DNA of 45,356 nt from Nostoc sp. LEGE 06077. GTDB lineage: Bacteria > Cyanobacteriota > Cyanobacteriia > Cyanobacteriales > Nostocaceae. Numbering within the stretch: the stretch's first letter is position 1; every line of letters begins with the position of its first letter. The stretch is from assembly GCF_015207705.1 (NCBI RefSeq), contig NZ_JADEWI010000051.1, positions 1 through 45,356 of the forward strand, given 5' to 3'. The notes below the pieces were generated by a model that made no database searches, was not told the origin of the DNA, and saw only the letters and a list, made by a program, of their open reading frames with translations. A program made the position numbers and the translations under genes. Positions 7,212-19,245 of the stretch are shown piece after piece.

Positions 7212-8501
7212 TTACAGCACTCTTAAGATACTGGCAATGCTATCAATTGCTTCCAGATTTTGAATTTCATCTAAAGCTTGGCGGAAGTCGCCTTCTTTGA
7301 CATCATGGGTAACAACCACAATTTCTGCTAATGCTCCCTGAAAACCAGTTTGCACAACAGATTCTAAACTCACGCCATGATTACCAAAGCAAGTGCCTAA
7401 TTTACCAATTACACCAGGGTGGTCTTTGGTGAGGAAGCGGGCGTAAAATCGAGTGACTAGTTCAGCGATGGGGGTAACTTGACAGTAATCCTCATGTCTA
7501 CAGCTAAGTAGGGGATTTGGTACAGCAGAATTACTCTTGAGGGCTGCTACTAAACTTAAAATGTCTGAGGTGACGGCACTGGCTGTTGCACCTGCACCTG
7601 CACCCGGCCCAAAAAACATCACTTGACCAATAGGTTCGCCTTCTACAAGAATGGCGTTATAAACACCGTTAATAGTGGCTAATGGGTGAGATTTGGGAAC
7701 AAAGGTAGGGTGAACTCTCACAGACAACTGAGTATGATCATCGCCTTGGTATTTAGCGATCGCTAATAATTTAATCACAAAGCCCAATTTTTCGGCATAG
7801 TTGATATCTGTCTTGCTGACTTGCCGAATTCCTTCACAATAAACATCTTGTAAATTAATGCGTCCACCAAAACCCAAAGATGCCAAAATTGCGATTTTAT
7901 CGGCTGCATCTAAACCATCAACATCGGCTGTAGGGTCAGCTTCAGCATAGCCTAGGCGTTGAGCATCAGCTAAAACATCACCGAAGTCGCTGCCTTCAGT
8001 TTGCATCCGAGTGAGGATATAGTTAGTCGTACCGTTAACGATGCCAATAACAGTGTGAATGCGATTGACACTTAAGGCCTGCTTCAGGGGTTGAATTACT
8101 GGAATTCCCCCACCAACAGCCGCTTCCAGCATTACATACACACCAGCTTCATTGGCGGCGTTGAAAATTTCTGCCCCAAAACGAGCGATCGCCGCTTTAT
8201 TCGCTGTAACTACGTGTTTACCATTTTTGATGGCTTGGAGAATCAGCGATCGCGCTGGTTCCAATCCCCCCATTACTTCAACCACTATATCTACCGCCGG
8301 ATCATTGACAATCGCGGCTAAATCAGTAGTTATCGCTGACTCTGGTAATTCTACCGTACGGGGTTTGTCAGGCGATCGCACACCCACCCGATAGATTTCC
8401 ACTTCCTCCAACAGCGGATGACGGCCAACAGCATCTTGTAGTAGTTGAACTGTACCCGTACCAACTGTACCTAATCCTAGTAATCCTAGCTTTACACCCA
8501 C
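7212..8501 (-). CDS. hom: Homoserine dehydrogenase
   Basis: It reduces aspartate semialdehyde to homoserine, feeding threonine, methionine and isoleucine synthesis. The start is placed at the GTG giving (M)GVKLGLLGLGTVGTGTV, which matches how the family begins; an in-frame TTG at 8516 would add five residues. The nucleotide-binding GLGTVGTG is at about residues 8-15. The substrate region includes VVTANKAAIARFG, GGGIPVI, GIVNGTTNYIL and the catalytic stretch EADPTADVDGLDAADK. A C-terminal ACT domain (about 350-429, DHPGVIGKLGTCFG) is the usual site of feedback control by threonine. The length of 429 aa is normal. Lies between petH and a terminator, all on the minus strand. Confidence 0.95.
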   Translation of the reverse strand: MGVKLGLLGLGTVGTGTVQLLQDAVGRHPLLEEVEIYRVGVRSPDKPRTVELPESAITTDLAAIVNDPAVDIVVEVMGGLEPARSLILQAIKNGKHVVTANKAAIARFGAEIFNAANEAGVYVMLEAAVGGGIPVIQPLKQALSVNRIHTVIGIVNGTTNYILTRMQTEGSDFGDVLADAQRLGYAEADPTADVDGLDAADKIAILASLGFGGRINLQDVYCEGIRQVSKTDINYAEKLGFVIKLLAIAKYQGDDHTQLSVRVHPTFVPKSHPLATINGVYNAILVEGEPIGQVMFFGPGAGAGATASAVTSDILSLVAALKSNSAVPNPLLSCRHEDYCQVTPIAELVTRFYARFLTKDHPGVIGKLGTCFGNHGVSLESVVQTGFQGALAEIVVVTHDVKEGDFRQALDEIQNLEAIDSIASILRVL

Positions 8502-8527
8502 AAGCTTTTCATCCAATATTAGCTCTC

Positions 8528-8554
8528 AGTGCTGAGTGCTGAGTGCTGAGTGTT
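8528..8554. repeat. Heptamer tandem repeat (STRR type)
   Basis: The unit AGTGCTG occurs three times in exact register (8528-8548), followed by a degenerate fourth unit. It lies in the petH-hom gap. Short tandem heptamers of this kind are characteristic of heterocyst-forming cyanobacteria. Confidence 0.75.
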
Positions 8555-8599
8555 TAACCACCAGAACTTTTTACTCAGCAAGTATATATACAAAACAAT

Positions 8600-8626
8600 T
8601 GTAGGGTGAGCATCGCCCACCCTACA
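8600..8626 (-). terminator. Probable terminator of petH
   Basis: TGTAGGGTG (8600-8608) pairs with CACCCTACA (8618-8626), loop 9 nt. It lies 46 nt past the petH stop; on the minus strand the stem is followed by aattgttttg. Confidence 0.6.
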
Positions 8627-8671
8627 GATTATCTTGTTTTAGTTGTCTGAATCTATTGACTAATGACTAAC

Positions 8672-11069
<2,398 letters not shown>

Positions 11070-12074
11070 ATGACAAGTAAGCCGGAACGCGTGGTACTAA
11101 TTGGAGTAGCCGGAGACTCCGGGTGTGGCAAATCTACTTTTTTGCGTCGTTTGATCGACTTGTTTGGTGAAGAGTTTATGACAGTTATCTGTTTAGATGA
11201 CTATCATTGCCTAGATCGCAAACAACGCAAAGAAACTGGGATAACTGCACTTGACCCCAGGGCAAACAATTTTGACTTGATGTATGAGCAAATTAAAGCA
11301 CTCAAAGAAGGTCAAGCCATTGATAAGCCGATTTATAACCACGAAACCGGCCTGATTGATCCGCCAGAAAGAGTAAAACCAAATCACATTATCGTGGTTG
11401 AAGGTCTACATCCTTTATATGATGAACGGGTGCGATCGCTGCTAGATTTCAGCGTTTATTTTGACATCAGCGATGAAGTTAAAATTGCCTGGAAAATTCA
11501 GCGCGATATGGCAGAAAGAGGTCATCGCTACGAAGATGTCTTAGCTGCTATCAACTCCCGCAAACCTGACTTTACGAAGTACATTGAACCCCAAAGAGAA
11601 TTCGCTGACGTAGTTCTCCAAGTATTGCCCACAAACCTAATCAAAAACGACACAGAGCGCAAAGTTTTGCGGGTACGGATGTTGCAACGCGAAGGTAAAG
11701 AAGGCTTCGAGCCAGTTTACCTGTTTGATGAAGGTTCAACCATTCACTGGACTCCTTGTGGACGTAAGCTTACCTGTTCCTATCCAGGTATGCAACTGTA
11801 CTATGGTTCCGATGTTTACTATGGCCGCTACGTCTCTGTCCTAGAAGTAGATGGTCAATTTGACAACCTAGAAGAAATTATCTACATCGAAAACCACCTC
11901 AGCAACACATCCACCAAGTACGAAGGTGAAATGACTCACTTGTTACTCCAACACCGCGAGTATCCTGGTTCCAATAATGGAACTGGTTTGTTCCAAGTAC
12001 TAACAGGTTTAAAGATGCGTGCTACCTACGAGCGTTTGACATCAAAGGAAGCAAAATTAGCAGTTCAAGTCTAA
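11070..12074 (+). CDS. prk: Phosphoribulokinase
   Basis: It phosphorylates ribulose 5-phosphate with ATP to ribulose 1,5-bisphosphate, the CO2 acceptor of the Calvin cycle. The P-loop GVAGDSGCGKST lies at about residues 13-24. CLDDYHCLDR and LDPRANNFDLMYEQ form the substrate region, and VVEGLHPLYDERVR the Walker-B-like lid segment. Cys19 (in SGCGKS) and the Cys of CLDDYHC are the redox-regulated pair by which thioredoxin, and CP12 binding in the dark, switch the enzyme. A second C-terminal pair (WTPCGRKLTCSYPG) is also present, as in other oxygenic phototrophs. 334 aa is full length. The ATG follows a strong GAGGAGA Shine-Dalgarno. Monocistronic, with its own terminator. Confidence 0.98.
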   Translation: MTSKPERVVLIGVAGDSGCGKSTFLRRLIDLFGEEFMTVICLDDYHCLDRKQRKETGITALDPRANNFDLMYEQIKALKEGQAIDKPIYNHETGLIDPPERVKPNHIIVVEGLHPLYDERVRSLLDFSVYFDISDEVKIAWKIQRDMAERGHRYEDVLAAINSRKPDFTKYIEPQREFADVVLQVLPTNLIKNDTERKVLRVRMLQREGKEGFEPVYLFDEGSTIHWTPCGRKLTCSYPGMQLYYGSDVYYGRYVSVLEVDGQFDNLEEIIYIENHLSNTSTKYEGEMTHLLLQHREYPGSNNGTGLFQVLTGLKMRATYERLTSKEAKLAVQV

Positions 12075-12106
12075 AACAAAACAGCAGTGTTTGTGTCAAA
12101 TTTTTT

Positions 12107-12135
12107 GGGGGTGCTTCCGGGGGTACCCCCTTTTT
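12107..12135 (+). terminator. prk terminator
   Basis: GGGGGT (12107-12112) pairs with ACCCCC (12125-12130), followed directly by TTTTT. The loop contains a second GGGGGT that can pair alternatively with the same arm. 33 nt past the prk stop. Confidence 0.85.
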
Positions 12136-12169
12136 ATTTGGGGGAATAAGGAGTAGTCGAAAGAAAAAC

Positions 12170-12200
12170 AATTAACCATTGACCATTGACTATTGATATT
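12170..12200. repeat. Degenerate heptamer repeat (ccattga/ctattga family)
   Basis: The run attaaccattgaccattg followed by actattgat shows 7-nt periodicity of the CCATTGA type. The same family recurs at about 19209-19245, 25180-25214 and 34319-34345. Confidence 0.65.
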
Positions 12201-12374
12201 TAATATCTTTAACTATTACTTTCTTTACAAATATCTAAACTGGATTATGTCTTTTTAAAAGATCAAATTACACTAACTACGGAATGTGTCAAGACTGGTA
12301 TGATCCTATAAATAATTAGCTGAACTAAATAAAGTATTTAGTCAGTGATTATACTATTACAGGAGGAAATCTCT

Positions 12375-13637
12375 TTGTCTCGACGTTATTTATTTACCTC
12401 CGAGTCAGTTACTGAAGGTCATCCAGATAAAATCTGCGATCAAATCTCAGATACAATCCTGGATACCTTACTGACACAAGACCCCAGCAGTCGTGTAGCA
12501 GCGGAAGTAGTGGTTAATACTGGTTTAGTGTTAATTACTGGTGAAATCACCACCAAAGCTAACGTCAATTATGTGAATCTGGCTCGCAAAAAAATAGCCG
12601 AAATTGGCTATGTTGATGCAGATAACGGCTTTTCTGCTAACAGCACTAGCGTTATCGTAGCCTTAGATGAACAATCGCCGGATATTGCCCAAGGCGTTAA
12701 CATTGCCCAGGAAACGCGCCAACAAGATAGTGATGAACTATTCGATACAATTGGTGCAGGCGACCAAGGTATCATGTTTGGTTTTGCTTGTAACGAAACC
12801 CCAGAATTGATGCCCTTACCCATCAGTTTGGCACATCGCATTGCCCGCAGACTGGCAGCAGTCCGCAAAACAGGCGAGTTACCATACTTGCGTCCCGACG
12901 GTAAAACCCAAGTAACCGTAGTCTACGAAGATGGTCGACCTGTAGGCATTGATACTATCCTGATTTCCACGCAGCACACAGCTATAATTGGGGAAATCAC
13001 TGATGAGGCAGCAGTGCAAGCTAAAATTAAACAAGACCTCTGGACAGCGGTGGTCGAACCTGTTTTTAGCGATATTGACATTAAGCCTGATCAAGAAACA
13101 CGCTTTTTGGTCAACCCTACAGGTAAGTTCGTAATTGGTGGGCCTCAAGGTGATTCTGGTCTGACAGGGAGAAAAATCATTGTAGACACCTATGGTGGCT
13201 ATTCCCGTCATGGTGGTGGTGCTTTTTCCGGCAAAGACCCCACAAAAGTAGACCGTTCTGCGGCTTACGCAGCTCGCTATGTAGCTAAAAATATTGTAGC
13301 TGCTGGCTTGGCTGAAAAATGTGAAGTTCAGCTGAGTTATGCGATCGGTGTAGCTAGACCAGTGAGTATTCTTCTAGAAACCTTTGGGACTGGCAAAGTG
13401 GATGATGAAATCTTGTTGGAATTAGTCAAACAACACTTTGAACTACGTCCAGCCGGGATTATTCATGCTTTCAACTTACGTAAGTTACCCAGTGAACGAG
13501 GCGGACGTTTTTATCAGGACATCGCGGCTTACGGTCATTTGGGAAGACATGACTTAGATTTGCCTTGGGAGCAAATAGATAAGGCAGAATTGTTGAAGCA
13601 AGCAGTTGAGCAATTACGTTCAACGGTGATCGCCTAA
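12375..13637 (+). CDS. metK: S-adenosylmethionine synthetase
   Basis: It makes S-adenosylmethionine from methionine and ATP. The start is the TTG at 12375: AGGAGG at 12361-12366 is 8 nt upstream and the protein then begins (M)[18 protein letters not shown], as the family does. An upstream in-frame GTG (12345) would place the Shine-Dalgarno inside the coding region. Signature motifs are [22 protein letters not shown], the methionine-loop region and the P-loop-like [19 protein letters not shown]. The C-terminal region has [18 protein letters not shown]. 420 aa is full length. Single gene with its own strong terminator. No SAM riboswitch was recognised in the leader. Confidence 0.97.
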   Translation: MSRRYLFTSESVTEGHPDKICDQISDTILDTLLTQDPSSRVAAEVVVNTGLVLITGEITTKANVNYVNLARKKIAEIGYVDADNGFSANSTSVIVALDEQSPDIAQGVNIAQETRQQDSDELFDTIGAGDQGIMFGFACNETPELMPLPISLAHRIARRLAAVRKTGELPYLRPDGKTQVTVVYEDGRPVGIDTILISTQHTAIIGEITDEAAVQAKIKQDLWTAVVEPVFSDIDIKPDQETRFLVNPTGKFVIGGPQGDSGLTGRKIIVDTYGGYSRHGGGAFSGKDPTKVDRSAAYAARYVAKNIVAAGLAEKCEVQLSYAIGVARPVSILLETFGTGKVDDEILLELVKQHFELRPAGIIHAFNLRKLPSERGGRFYQDIAAYGHLGRHDLDLPWEQIDKAELLKQAVEQLRSTVIA

Positions 13638-13706
13638 TACTCTAACAGAGTCAAAATCAAATTGGGAGATAAAATACAGCCCATACTCCCTCTATATATA
13701 GAATCT

Positions 13707-13751
13707 CCTCTGTCTTGTTGCTACTTTAGCAATATCAAGACAGAGGATTTT
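13707..13751 (+). terminator. metK terminator
   Basis: CCTCTGTCTTG (13707-13717) pairs perfectly with CAAGACAGAGG (13736-13746), followed by ATTTTTA. The loop holds a minor ttgct/agcaa stem. Confidence 0.9.
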
Positions 13752-14190
13752 TATCTTTAAAGACCCTAAAACTAAAAAAATATTGGAGAATAATCCTAAT
13801 TGATGCTAAAATCATGCATGGATTATTCTGTCTGACCTCTAAGCAAAAGTAAAGACAGGTAGTAACGTAGCTAATAGTTAAAATATACCTGTATACCTGC
13901 TAATAACTAGGTTTCAAAAACAGTAACGATAAAGATAAAATTCCAGAATAACCTTTACTCTAGAGAAGTATTGATTATATATAAACACAGACTTTTATAA
14001 TTATCTAGTGTTTTTGTATACATTCATATCAAAATCCCCCAAATCCAATGAAGTCATGGCAATTATTTAAAGAATAATGATTTACGCTGCTTCTCAAAAA
14101 AAATTGTGTAGGTGTTAATCACCAGTTAATTTAATTTTAAAGATGAAATTGATATGGCGATTTTTGCGGAAGGGCGAGGAGATTTGAGGA
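13752..14190. other. Intergenic gap of about 440 bp, no gene seen
   Basis: Strongly AT-rich, no ORF of note and no RNA gene recognised. It must hold the promoter of the histidine kinase gene; GAGGAG stands at the end of the gap. Confidence 0.5.
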
Positions 14191-15918
14191 ATGCAAACTC
14201 ACAAGCCTAACCCAATTGAAAGTAGTTTAGAAAGCAAAAAAGTGCCAGCCGAAGATTCATCAACCGAGGAACTCCCAACAATCGAATTCCCCTCCAGTGG
14301 GAAACTTAAGGCAAGTTCTTGGCGGATACACCAGAAAATTGGCTATGGCTACTTTGTAGCTATTGGTATTGGCTTTTTTGGTTCACTTACTGGTTTGGTA
14401 ATTGCCAACTATTATCGAGGGCGAGAAATTAGGCAATTTAATCAAGCCCAAGAACAACGCCAATTACTAACTAACTATAAAAACGCCGTAGTTGGAGCGC
14501 AATTACATAGTTCTAATTTAGTGGCAGTATTAGAAGATTCCCCTCAACTGCTAACTAAAAAAACAGAATTTTTAAAAAATGTTAATAAAGCTCAAGACTT
14601 GGAGCAAAAAATTGACGGTTTTATCGAAAGAAAGCCGATGCAATTAGCTGCAACAAGTGCTAATTTACAGGCTTTATTAGAAGATTATACAATTAATTTA
14701 AAATCCTACGTTGACCAAATAGAAGCTGTCTTAAAAGAAATCGATCAGCAGCCTTTACCACCACAGCAACTCGCTGTAGTTAGAGAGCGGTTGTTAAAAA
14801 TAATGCGTGGTGAAACCGCCATGCAGTTAGATAATCTTTCAGAGAAGTTAACAAATATTCTCCAAACTGCCGAAAATCAAGAGCAAGACAGACAAATAGA
14901 TGTAGAGCAGGCGAAAGGAGTTGAAAGGTTAATTGTGATGGTGAGTATGCTTGTATCAGTAGCGATCGCTGCTATTATCGCATGGCGCACCAGTCGAGCG
15001 ATCGCCGAACCAGTAATTACCGTCACCCAAGTTGCAGAACAAGTTGCGAGAAAATCTAATTTTGATTTACGCGCCCCTGTCACCACCGAAGATGAAATTG
15101 GCTTATTAGCCAAATCCCTCAATCGTCTGATTGAGCGAGTCTCGGAAAGTACAAAACAATTAGAACAAGCCAAAGAATTAGCCGAAGCCGCCAGCAAAGC
15201 CAAGAGTGTATTTTTGGCTAACGTTAGTCACGAATTACGTACACCCTTGAATGCGGTAATTGGACTCAGCCAACTCCTGCAAGATGACGCTACAGACTTA
15301 AATTTATCGGGAGACTTTATTACTGATTTAGAAACAATCAATTCTGCTGGTAGACACTTATTAGAATTGATTAACGACATCCTCGACTTGTCAAAAATTG
15401 AAGCGGGGAAGATGACTCTTTATCCAGAAACATTTGAAATTGCCAATCTCATTCATAATCTTGTTTTGACTATCAAGCCTTCCATCGAAAAAAATGGCAA
15501 CGTTTTGGAAGTAGATTATGACGAACAGCTAGGAACAATGTATGCTGATCAGACAAGAATGCGGCAAGTACTGTTAAATCTGCTCAGTAATGCGGCTAAA
15601 TTCACAACTAACGGCAAAGTCACACTAACTGTTAAAAGTGAAAAACCCAATTCATTATCAGAGTATCCTTTGGGTATGATTTCCTTTATGGTTGATGATA
15701 CGGGTATTGGGATGACTCACCATCAACAACAACAGTTATTTCAACCTTTTATCCAAGGGGATAATTCAACCACTAAGAAATATGGCGGTACTGGCTTAGG
15801 TTTAGCAATTAGCCGCCATTTTTGCCAAATGATGGGCGGTGAGATTTCTGTCAAAAGTCAGCCAGGGATAGGCTCGACTTTTACTGTCCGCTTACCTTTG
15901 ACTGTGCGGGAATCTTGA
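14191..15918 (+). CDS. Membrane sensor histidine kinase (HAMP-HisKA-HATPase)
   Basis: The 575-residue protein starts with a polar cytoplasmic stretch, then a first membrane segment (about 53-72, [20 protein letters not shown]). A helical extracytoplasmic sensor region (about 75-243) follows, resembling the four-helix CHASE3-like type, then a second membrane segment (about 246-265). The HAMP domain (about 266-320) leads through a coiled coil to HisKA, with the phosphorylated His347 in [11 protein letters not shown]. The ATPase domain has [10 protein letters not shown] (N box), DDTGIGM (G1), and [10 protein letters not shown] (G2). There is no receiver domain and no response regulator gene next door, so it is an orphan kinase with unknown signal. 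Confidence 0.9.
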   Translation: MQTHKPNPIESSLESKKVPAEDSSTEELPTIEFPSSGKLKASSWRIHQKIGYGYFVAIGIGFFGSLTGLVIANYYRGREIRQFNQAQEQRQLLTNYKNAVVGAQLHSSNLVAVLEDSPQLLTKKTEFLKNVNKAQDLEQKIDGFIERKPMQLAATSANLQALLEDYTINLKSYVDQIEAVLKEIDQQPLPPQQLAVVRERLLKIMRGETAMQLDNLSEKLTNILQTAENQEQDRQIDVEQAKGVERLIVMVSMLVSVAIAAIIAWRTSRAIAEPVITVTQVAEQVARKSNFDLRAPVTTEDEIGLLAKSLNRLIERVSESTKQLEQAKELAEAASKAKSVFLANVSHELRTPLNAVIGLSQLLQDDATDLNLSGDFITDLETINSAGRHLLELINDILDLSKIEAGKMTLYPETFEIANLIHNLVLTIKPSIEKNGNVLEVDYDEQLGTMYADQTRMRQVLLNLLSNAAKFTTNGKVTLTVKSEKPNSLSEYPLGMISFMVDDTGIGMTHHQQQQLFQPFIQGDNSTTKKYGGTGLGLAISRHFCQMMGGEISVKSQPGIGSTFTVRLPLTVRES

Positions 15919-16028
15919 AAGAACGACTAGTATCACAGTGAAGTCAAAAGTCAAAAAGCTTAAAGGGCTAACTTTTTTGCAACTTGAAATAAGTGGTTTA
16001 TTTACGCCGTACTGTACTAGAGAGTAAC

Positions 16029-16070
16029 GCTCTTTTATCATTCTCCAGAGAATGATAAAAGAGCTAAAAA
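16029..16070. terminator. Bidirectional terminator
   Basis: GCTCTTTTATCATTCTC (16029-16045) and its exact complement (16048-16064) form a very long stem with a tight turn, followed by TAAAAAT. It lies between the convergent kinase and outer-membrane protein genes. Confidence 0.9.
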
Positions 16071-16116
16071 TATTGTGCTGTCAAACAAAGTTCTGTTATT
16101 TCACACTTCAGACTTT

Positions 16117-16629
16117 CTAGAAACGATAGCCTAATCCTGCTTGGAAACTCACAGCATCAGCCTCACTATTTTTGTACGCATCAATGCCCCATTTAGCATC
16201 ACCATAGGCAATAACGTTTTTGCTAACTTCCGATTCTACACCCAAGGTAACTACAGGTGCATTGCGATTACCTAAAGGGGTATTATGACCTTCATTAGCC
16301 AAAAACGAATAACCACCACCTAAGTAAACATTAGTATTTTTGGCAACAGGTGCATCGTAAGTCAAAATAGGCATAAAGGCAGTTGTATCACCACCAAATA
16401 ACACGCTTCCCCGCAGTGATACAGGCGCATTGGGTACGGCGTAACGTCCTTGTACGTTACCACCAAATTGAGCATCATCATTTCTTTGTCCGCCACTAGT
16501 AGCCCCTGCTGCAACACCAGCGCCGATATAGCTACCGTTAGTACCAGCTGTTTGAGCAGCAGCAATTCCAGCTGAGAGGACGATAGAAGCAACTACAAGG
16601 GCAGAAGTAGTTAAAGTTTTGAGTTTCAT
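16117..16629 (-). CDS. Small outer-membrane beta-barrel-like protein
   Basis: The start at ATG 16629 is preferred over an in-frame codon at 16662, because it yields a clean signal peptide (MKLKTLTTSALVVASIVLS ... AAAQ, cleaved near residue 25) and a GGAGAGA Shine-Dalgarno precedes it. The mature protein (about 145 aa) is a series of alternating strands such as GSYIGAGVAAGA, VSLRGSVLFGG, TNVYLGGGYSFL, VVTLGVESEV and AVSFQAGLGYRF. It ends in Phe, the usual C-terminal signal of outer-membrane barrels. An 8-strand barrel of the OmpX/OmpW size class fits. I know no specific function. The upstream region carries repeated TCACCC motifs. Confidence 0.75.
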   Translation of the reverse strand: MKLKTLTTSALVVASIVLSAGIAAAQTAGTNGSYIGAGVAAGATSGGQRNDDAQFGGNVQGRYAVPNAPVSLRGSVLFGGDTTAFMPILTYDAPVAKNTNVYLGGGYSFLANEGHNTPLGNRNAPVVTLGVESEVSKNVIAYGDAKWGIDAYKNSEADAVSFQAGLGYRF

Positions 16630-16698
16630 AAGTTTCTCTCCACTAGAGTAGAGTGCAATCAATGCTCTCTACTACTAGAGTCGCTTTTTTAACCAGTT

Positions 16699-16756
16699 TC
16701 ACCCTCCTGCACTCAGGTAGCCGAATGGGTGAAAAATCCTTCACCCAATTGGGTGA
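16699..16756. promoter_or_regulatory. Array of TCACCC/GGGTGA motifs upstream of the barrel protein gene
   Basis: TCACCC occurs at 16699 and 16741, and its complement GGGTGA at 16727 and 16750. The last two form the palindrome TCACCCAATTGGGTGA (16741-16756). TGGGTGAA (16726-16733) can also pair with TTCACCCA (16740-16747). This may be a regulator-binding cluster for the gene starting at 16629, or an RNA structure past the murJ stop at 16785. Confidence 0.45.
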
Positions 16757-16784
16757 ACTAGAGAAACAACTCAGATCATCAAAG

Positions 16785-18389
16785 CTATTTTTTTAAGAAA
16801 CGCTGACGCATACGGATAACAAAAGTATTCACTTCTGGTATTTTCATAAGTGAGGCGATCGCAGCAAACACAACTAAACCCACTAAACCAGCAATTGATA
16901 ACTCTATCAACTGAATAACTAAACCTTTTGTACCTAATAATTGCTGACAACCAAACAAAGTCCCATAGCTGGCTACCCCAGCAACAACACTACCCCCAGC
17001 CAAACCGAAAATTGGCAAACTCCACTCTCGCCAAGGTAAACCGTTAAGTTTGCGGTCTAGTAACCATAACAGCATTAACATCGAACTGCAATTAACACCA
17101 ACAGTTGCTAACACCAAACCCGGTGCGCCAAAGGGTTGAACGAAAAAATAATCAAGTATAGCGTTCAAAACAATGTTAAAAGTGCTGATGCGAAAAGGTG
17201 TTTGCCCATCTCCCAAGGCGTAAAATACCCGCACCAACACATCACGCCCTAAGTAAACAAACATCCCAATACCATAAGCAACCAATAACGAAGACACTAA
17301 CTGTGTAGCATCTTGCTTAAAAGCGCCGCGCTCATATACTATCTGCACAATTGGCACAGATAAAACCACCATTAAAGCCCCTAATGGTAGCATAGTGGCG
17401 GCTGTGAGTAATAAACCTTGGCGAATGCGTAATTTTAAATCAGGCCAATTGTCTGGTTCCGCTAGTTTGGCGAAGATGGGCAATAAAGGCAACAAAATAA
17501 TATTAGAGATAATCCCTAAAGGTGTTTGAACTAGCAAATTTGCATAGTTAAAACCAGCCGCAGCACCAGGAATCGGGCTGGCAAAGTAAAGATCAGTAGC
17601 AACATTAATCGGCATCATCCCCGAAGAAATTGTTGCTGGAGTCATGATTTTAATCACTTCTTGAACAGCAGGGGCTTTAAAATCAAACCGTAATCGCAGT
17701 GTCCCCAGTCCTAATCGCCACTGCACAATTAACTGCACCAACCACTGAAGAATCGCCCCAGCTAAAGTTCCCCAAGCTAACACCATCCCGCCCATGAAGG
17801 CGTATTCGGGCAGAATAATGTTCTTGCCTAATTGCAAAGTTAAAATACCAATACCAGCAACTACAGTAATGCTCGATAATAAAGGGCTGATGGAAAGTAA
17901 CCAATATTGATTAGCAGCATTGAGAGTACCGAAGCCAATGCCAATCAAACCGGAAAATAAAGCCATTGGGGCCATAATTTGCAGTTGTTGAATAGCGATC
18001 GCCCTTGTAGTCTCTGCCAAACCATGACCAACAATATCAACAATTGTATCTGCGAAGAAAACCTGAGCAACAGTTACCAATAACAGTACTCCACCTACCA
18101 GCGTTGTCACTGTCTCTACCACAGGCGCGGCTTCTTCTCGCTGGCGTTTGGCTAAAACACTCACAACAGCGCTGTGTAACGGCCCATTCACACCACCCAG
18201 TAATATCAATAAAAAGCCAGGAATAATATAGGCATAGCTATAAGCAGTAGCAGCTGCACCAACACCAAAAGCGGCAGCGATCGCCTGCTGCCGTACCAAA
18301 CCAAATATCTTACTAATTAATGTGGCTGCGGCAACAATGCCAGCAATCCCAGCGAAAGAACGAGAGGATTTTTGTTCTTGATTAGTCAC
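16785..18389 (-). CDS. murJ: Lipid II flippase MurJ
   Basis: This 534-residue polytopic protein of the MviN/MurJ family moves lipid II across the inner membrane for peptidoglycan synthesis. About 14 membrane segments can be read. Family stretches near the N-terminus are ATLISKIFGLVRQQAIAAAFG and YAYIIPGFLLILLGGVNGP (the first given here as ATLISKIFGLVRQQ then AIAAAFG); central ones are GMMPINVATDLYFAS and GAAAGFNYANLLVQTPLG. Further on are YERGAFKQDATQLVSSLL and GRDVLVRVFYALGDGQTPF. The start codon is GTG. Transcribed on the minus strand, not tightly coupled to the pentapeptide gene upstream. Confidence 0.93.
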   Translation of the reverse strand: MTNQEQKSSRSFAGIAGIVAAATLISKIFGLVRQQAIAAAFGVGAAATAYSYAYIIPGFLLILLGGVNGPLHSAVVSVLAKRQREEAAPVVETVTTLVGGVLLLVTVAQVFFADTIVDIVGHGLAETTRAIAIQQLQIMAPMALFSGLIGIGFGTLNAANQYWLLSISPLLSSITVVAGIGILTLQLGKNIILPEYAFMGGMVLAWGTLAGAILQWLVQLIVQWRLGLGTLRLRFDFKAPAVQEVIKIMTPATISSGMMPINVATDLYFASPIPGAAAGFNYANLLVQTPLGIISNIILLPLLPIFAKLAEPDNWPDLKLRIRQGLLLTAATMLPLGALMVVLSVPIVQIVYERGAFKQDATQLVSSLLVAYGIGMFVYLGRDVLVRVFYALGDGQTPFRISTFNIVLNAILDYFFVQPFGAPGLVLATVGVNCSSMLMLLWLLDRKLNGLPWREWSLPIFGLAGGSVVAGVASYGTLFGCQQLLGTKGLVIQLIELSIAGLVGLVVFAAIASLMKIPEVNTFVIRMRQRFLKK

Positions 18390-18542
18390 GAATAATACCT
18401 GACAACTCTTACAGAGTGCATATCTGACAATATTTAACCTGAAATCTTACAGTCTGTCAGGTAAATTTTCCTAGAAGCAGGAAGTTTAGATTAAATAGGG
18501 GAATCGGGTATGTCATCACCCAGAATTAAATGCCAATTCGAC

Positions 18543-19049
18543 TTATCGGCAACCCAAACTATCACGGGTAGCCACACCTGTCACTGAATTTACACCATCA
18601 GCCCTTTCACATAACAGTGAAACTTGATAACGATCAATTAAAGCATCTGTAAAATCCGCGCCTGTAATCTCAGCATCGTAAAAACGACTACGGGTTAAAG
18701 TCGCTTCAGTAAAATTAGCATTCTTTAAGTTAGCACCATCTAAAGTCACACGATCTACTAAAGCACCGGTTAAGTTTGCGCCTTCTAAATTAGCTTTTAA
18801 TAAAACACCCTTGGTAAAAATAGCGTTTGTTAAATTCGCTCCTTGGAAGTTTGTTCCTCGCATTTCTGCTGCAACAAAAGTTACCCCAGCTAAATTACTA
18901 TTAGCAAAGTCACGGTTGTCTAAATTTGCATTGCTGTAGTTAATTGTATTAATTTGGGCAAAAGCTGGTCGCGGGCTAAGTATTACCCACAAACCAGCCA
19001 AAAGCAAAATCATAATTAAACTTAACAATTTCCGCCAAATCTTTTGCAT
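18543..19049 (-). CDS. Lumenal pentapeptide-repeat protein (TL15-like)
   Basis: The ATG at 19049 is chosen; a GTG four codons upstream is possible. A hydrophobic signal (LLSLIMILLLAGLWVILS) ends in PAFA before QINTINY, so export to the lumen or periplasm is likely. Residues about 45-130 are tandem A(N/D)LxxA(N/D)F pentapeptides forming a beta-helix. The C-terminus (RYQVSLLCERADGVNSVTG, then ATRDSLGCR) has two Cys that could close a disulphide, and this ending is shared with plant thylakoid-lumen pentapeptide proteins of the TL15 type. Function unknown. Confidence 0.85.
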   Translation of the reverse strand: MQKIWRKLLSLIMILLLAGLWVILSPRPAFAQINTINYSNANLDNRDFANSNLAGVTFVAAEMRGTNFQGANLTNAIFTKGVLLKANLEGANLTGALVDRVTLDGANLKNANFTEATLTRSRFYDAEITGADFTDALIDRYQVSLLCERADGVNSVTGVATRDSLGCR

Positions 19050-19208
19050 AACTTTATGCACCTCACTAGTGAGTTATGAAGACTGAGTGAAGTTTGATTG
19101 TACTAAACTTAATAATCTCAGCCAAATCTTTTTCATAACTTTAGAGTCAAGAGTCAATAGCCTGTAGTCAAAAGTGAGGTATCAGGAGCAGCATCACAGA
19201 TAATTAAT

Positions 19209-19245
19209 AACTAACGACAATTGACTAATGACCATTGACTAATGA
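19209..19245. repeat. Degenerate heptamer repeat
   Basis: Alternating ttgacta/atgacca/ttgacta/atgacta units with 7-nt spacing lie just after the LCP gene stop. Same family as the arrays near 12170 and 25180. Confidence 0.65.

Noticed and set aside
12136-12374. SAM riboswitch in the metK leader
   Set aside because: No SAM-I or SAM-II type stem arrangement or conserved core could be read.
12608-13211. Minus-strand ORFs across metK
   Set aside because: They are shadows of the metK reading frame with Ser/Leu-rich, low-information translations.
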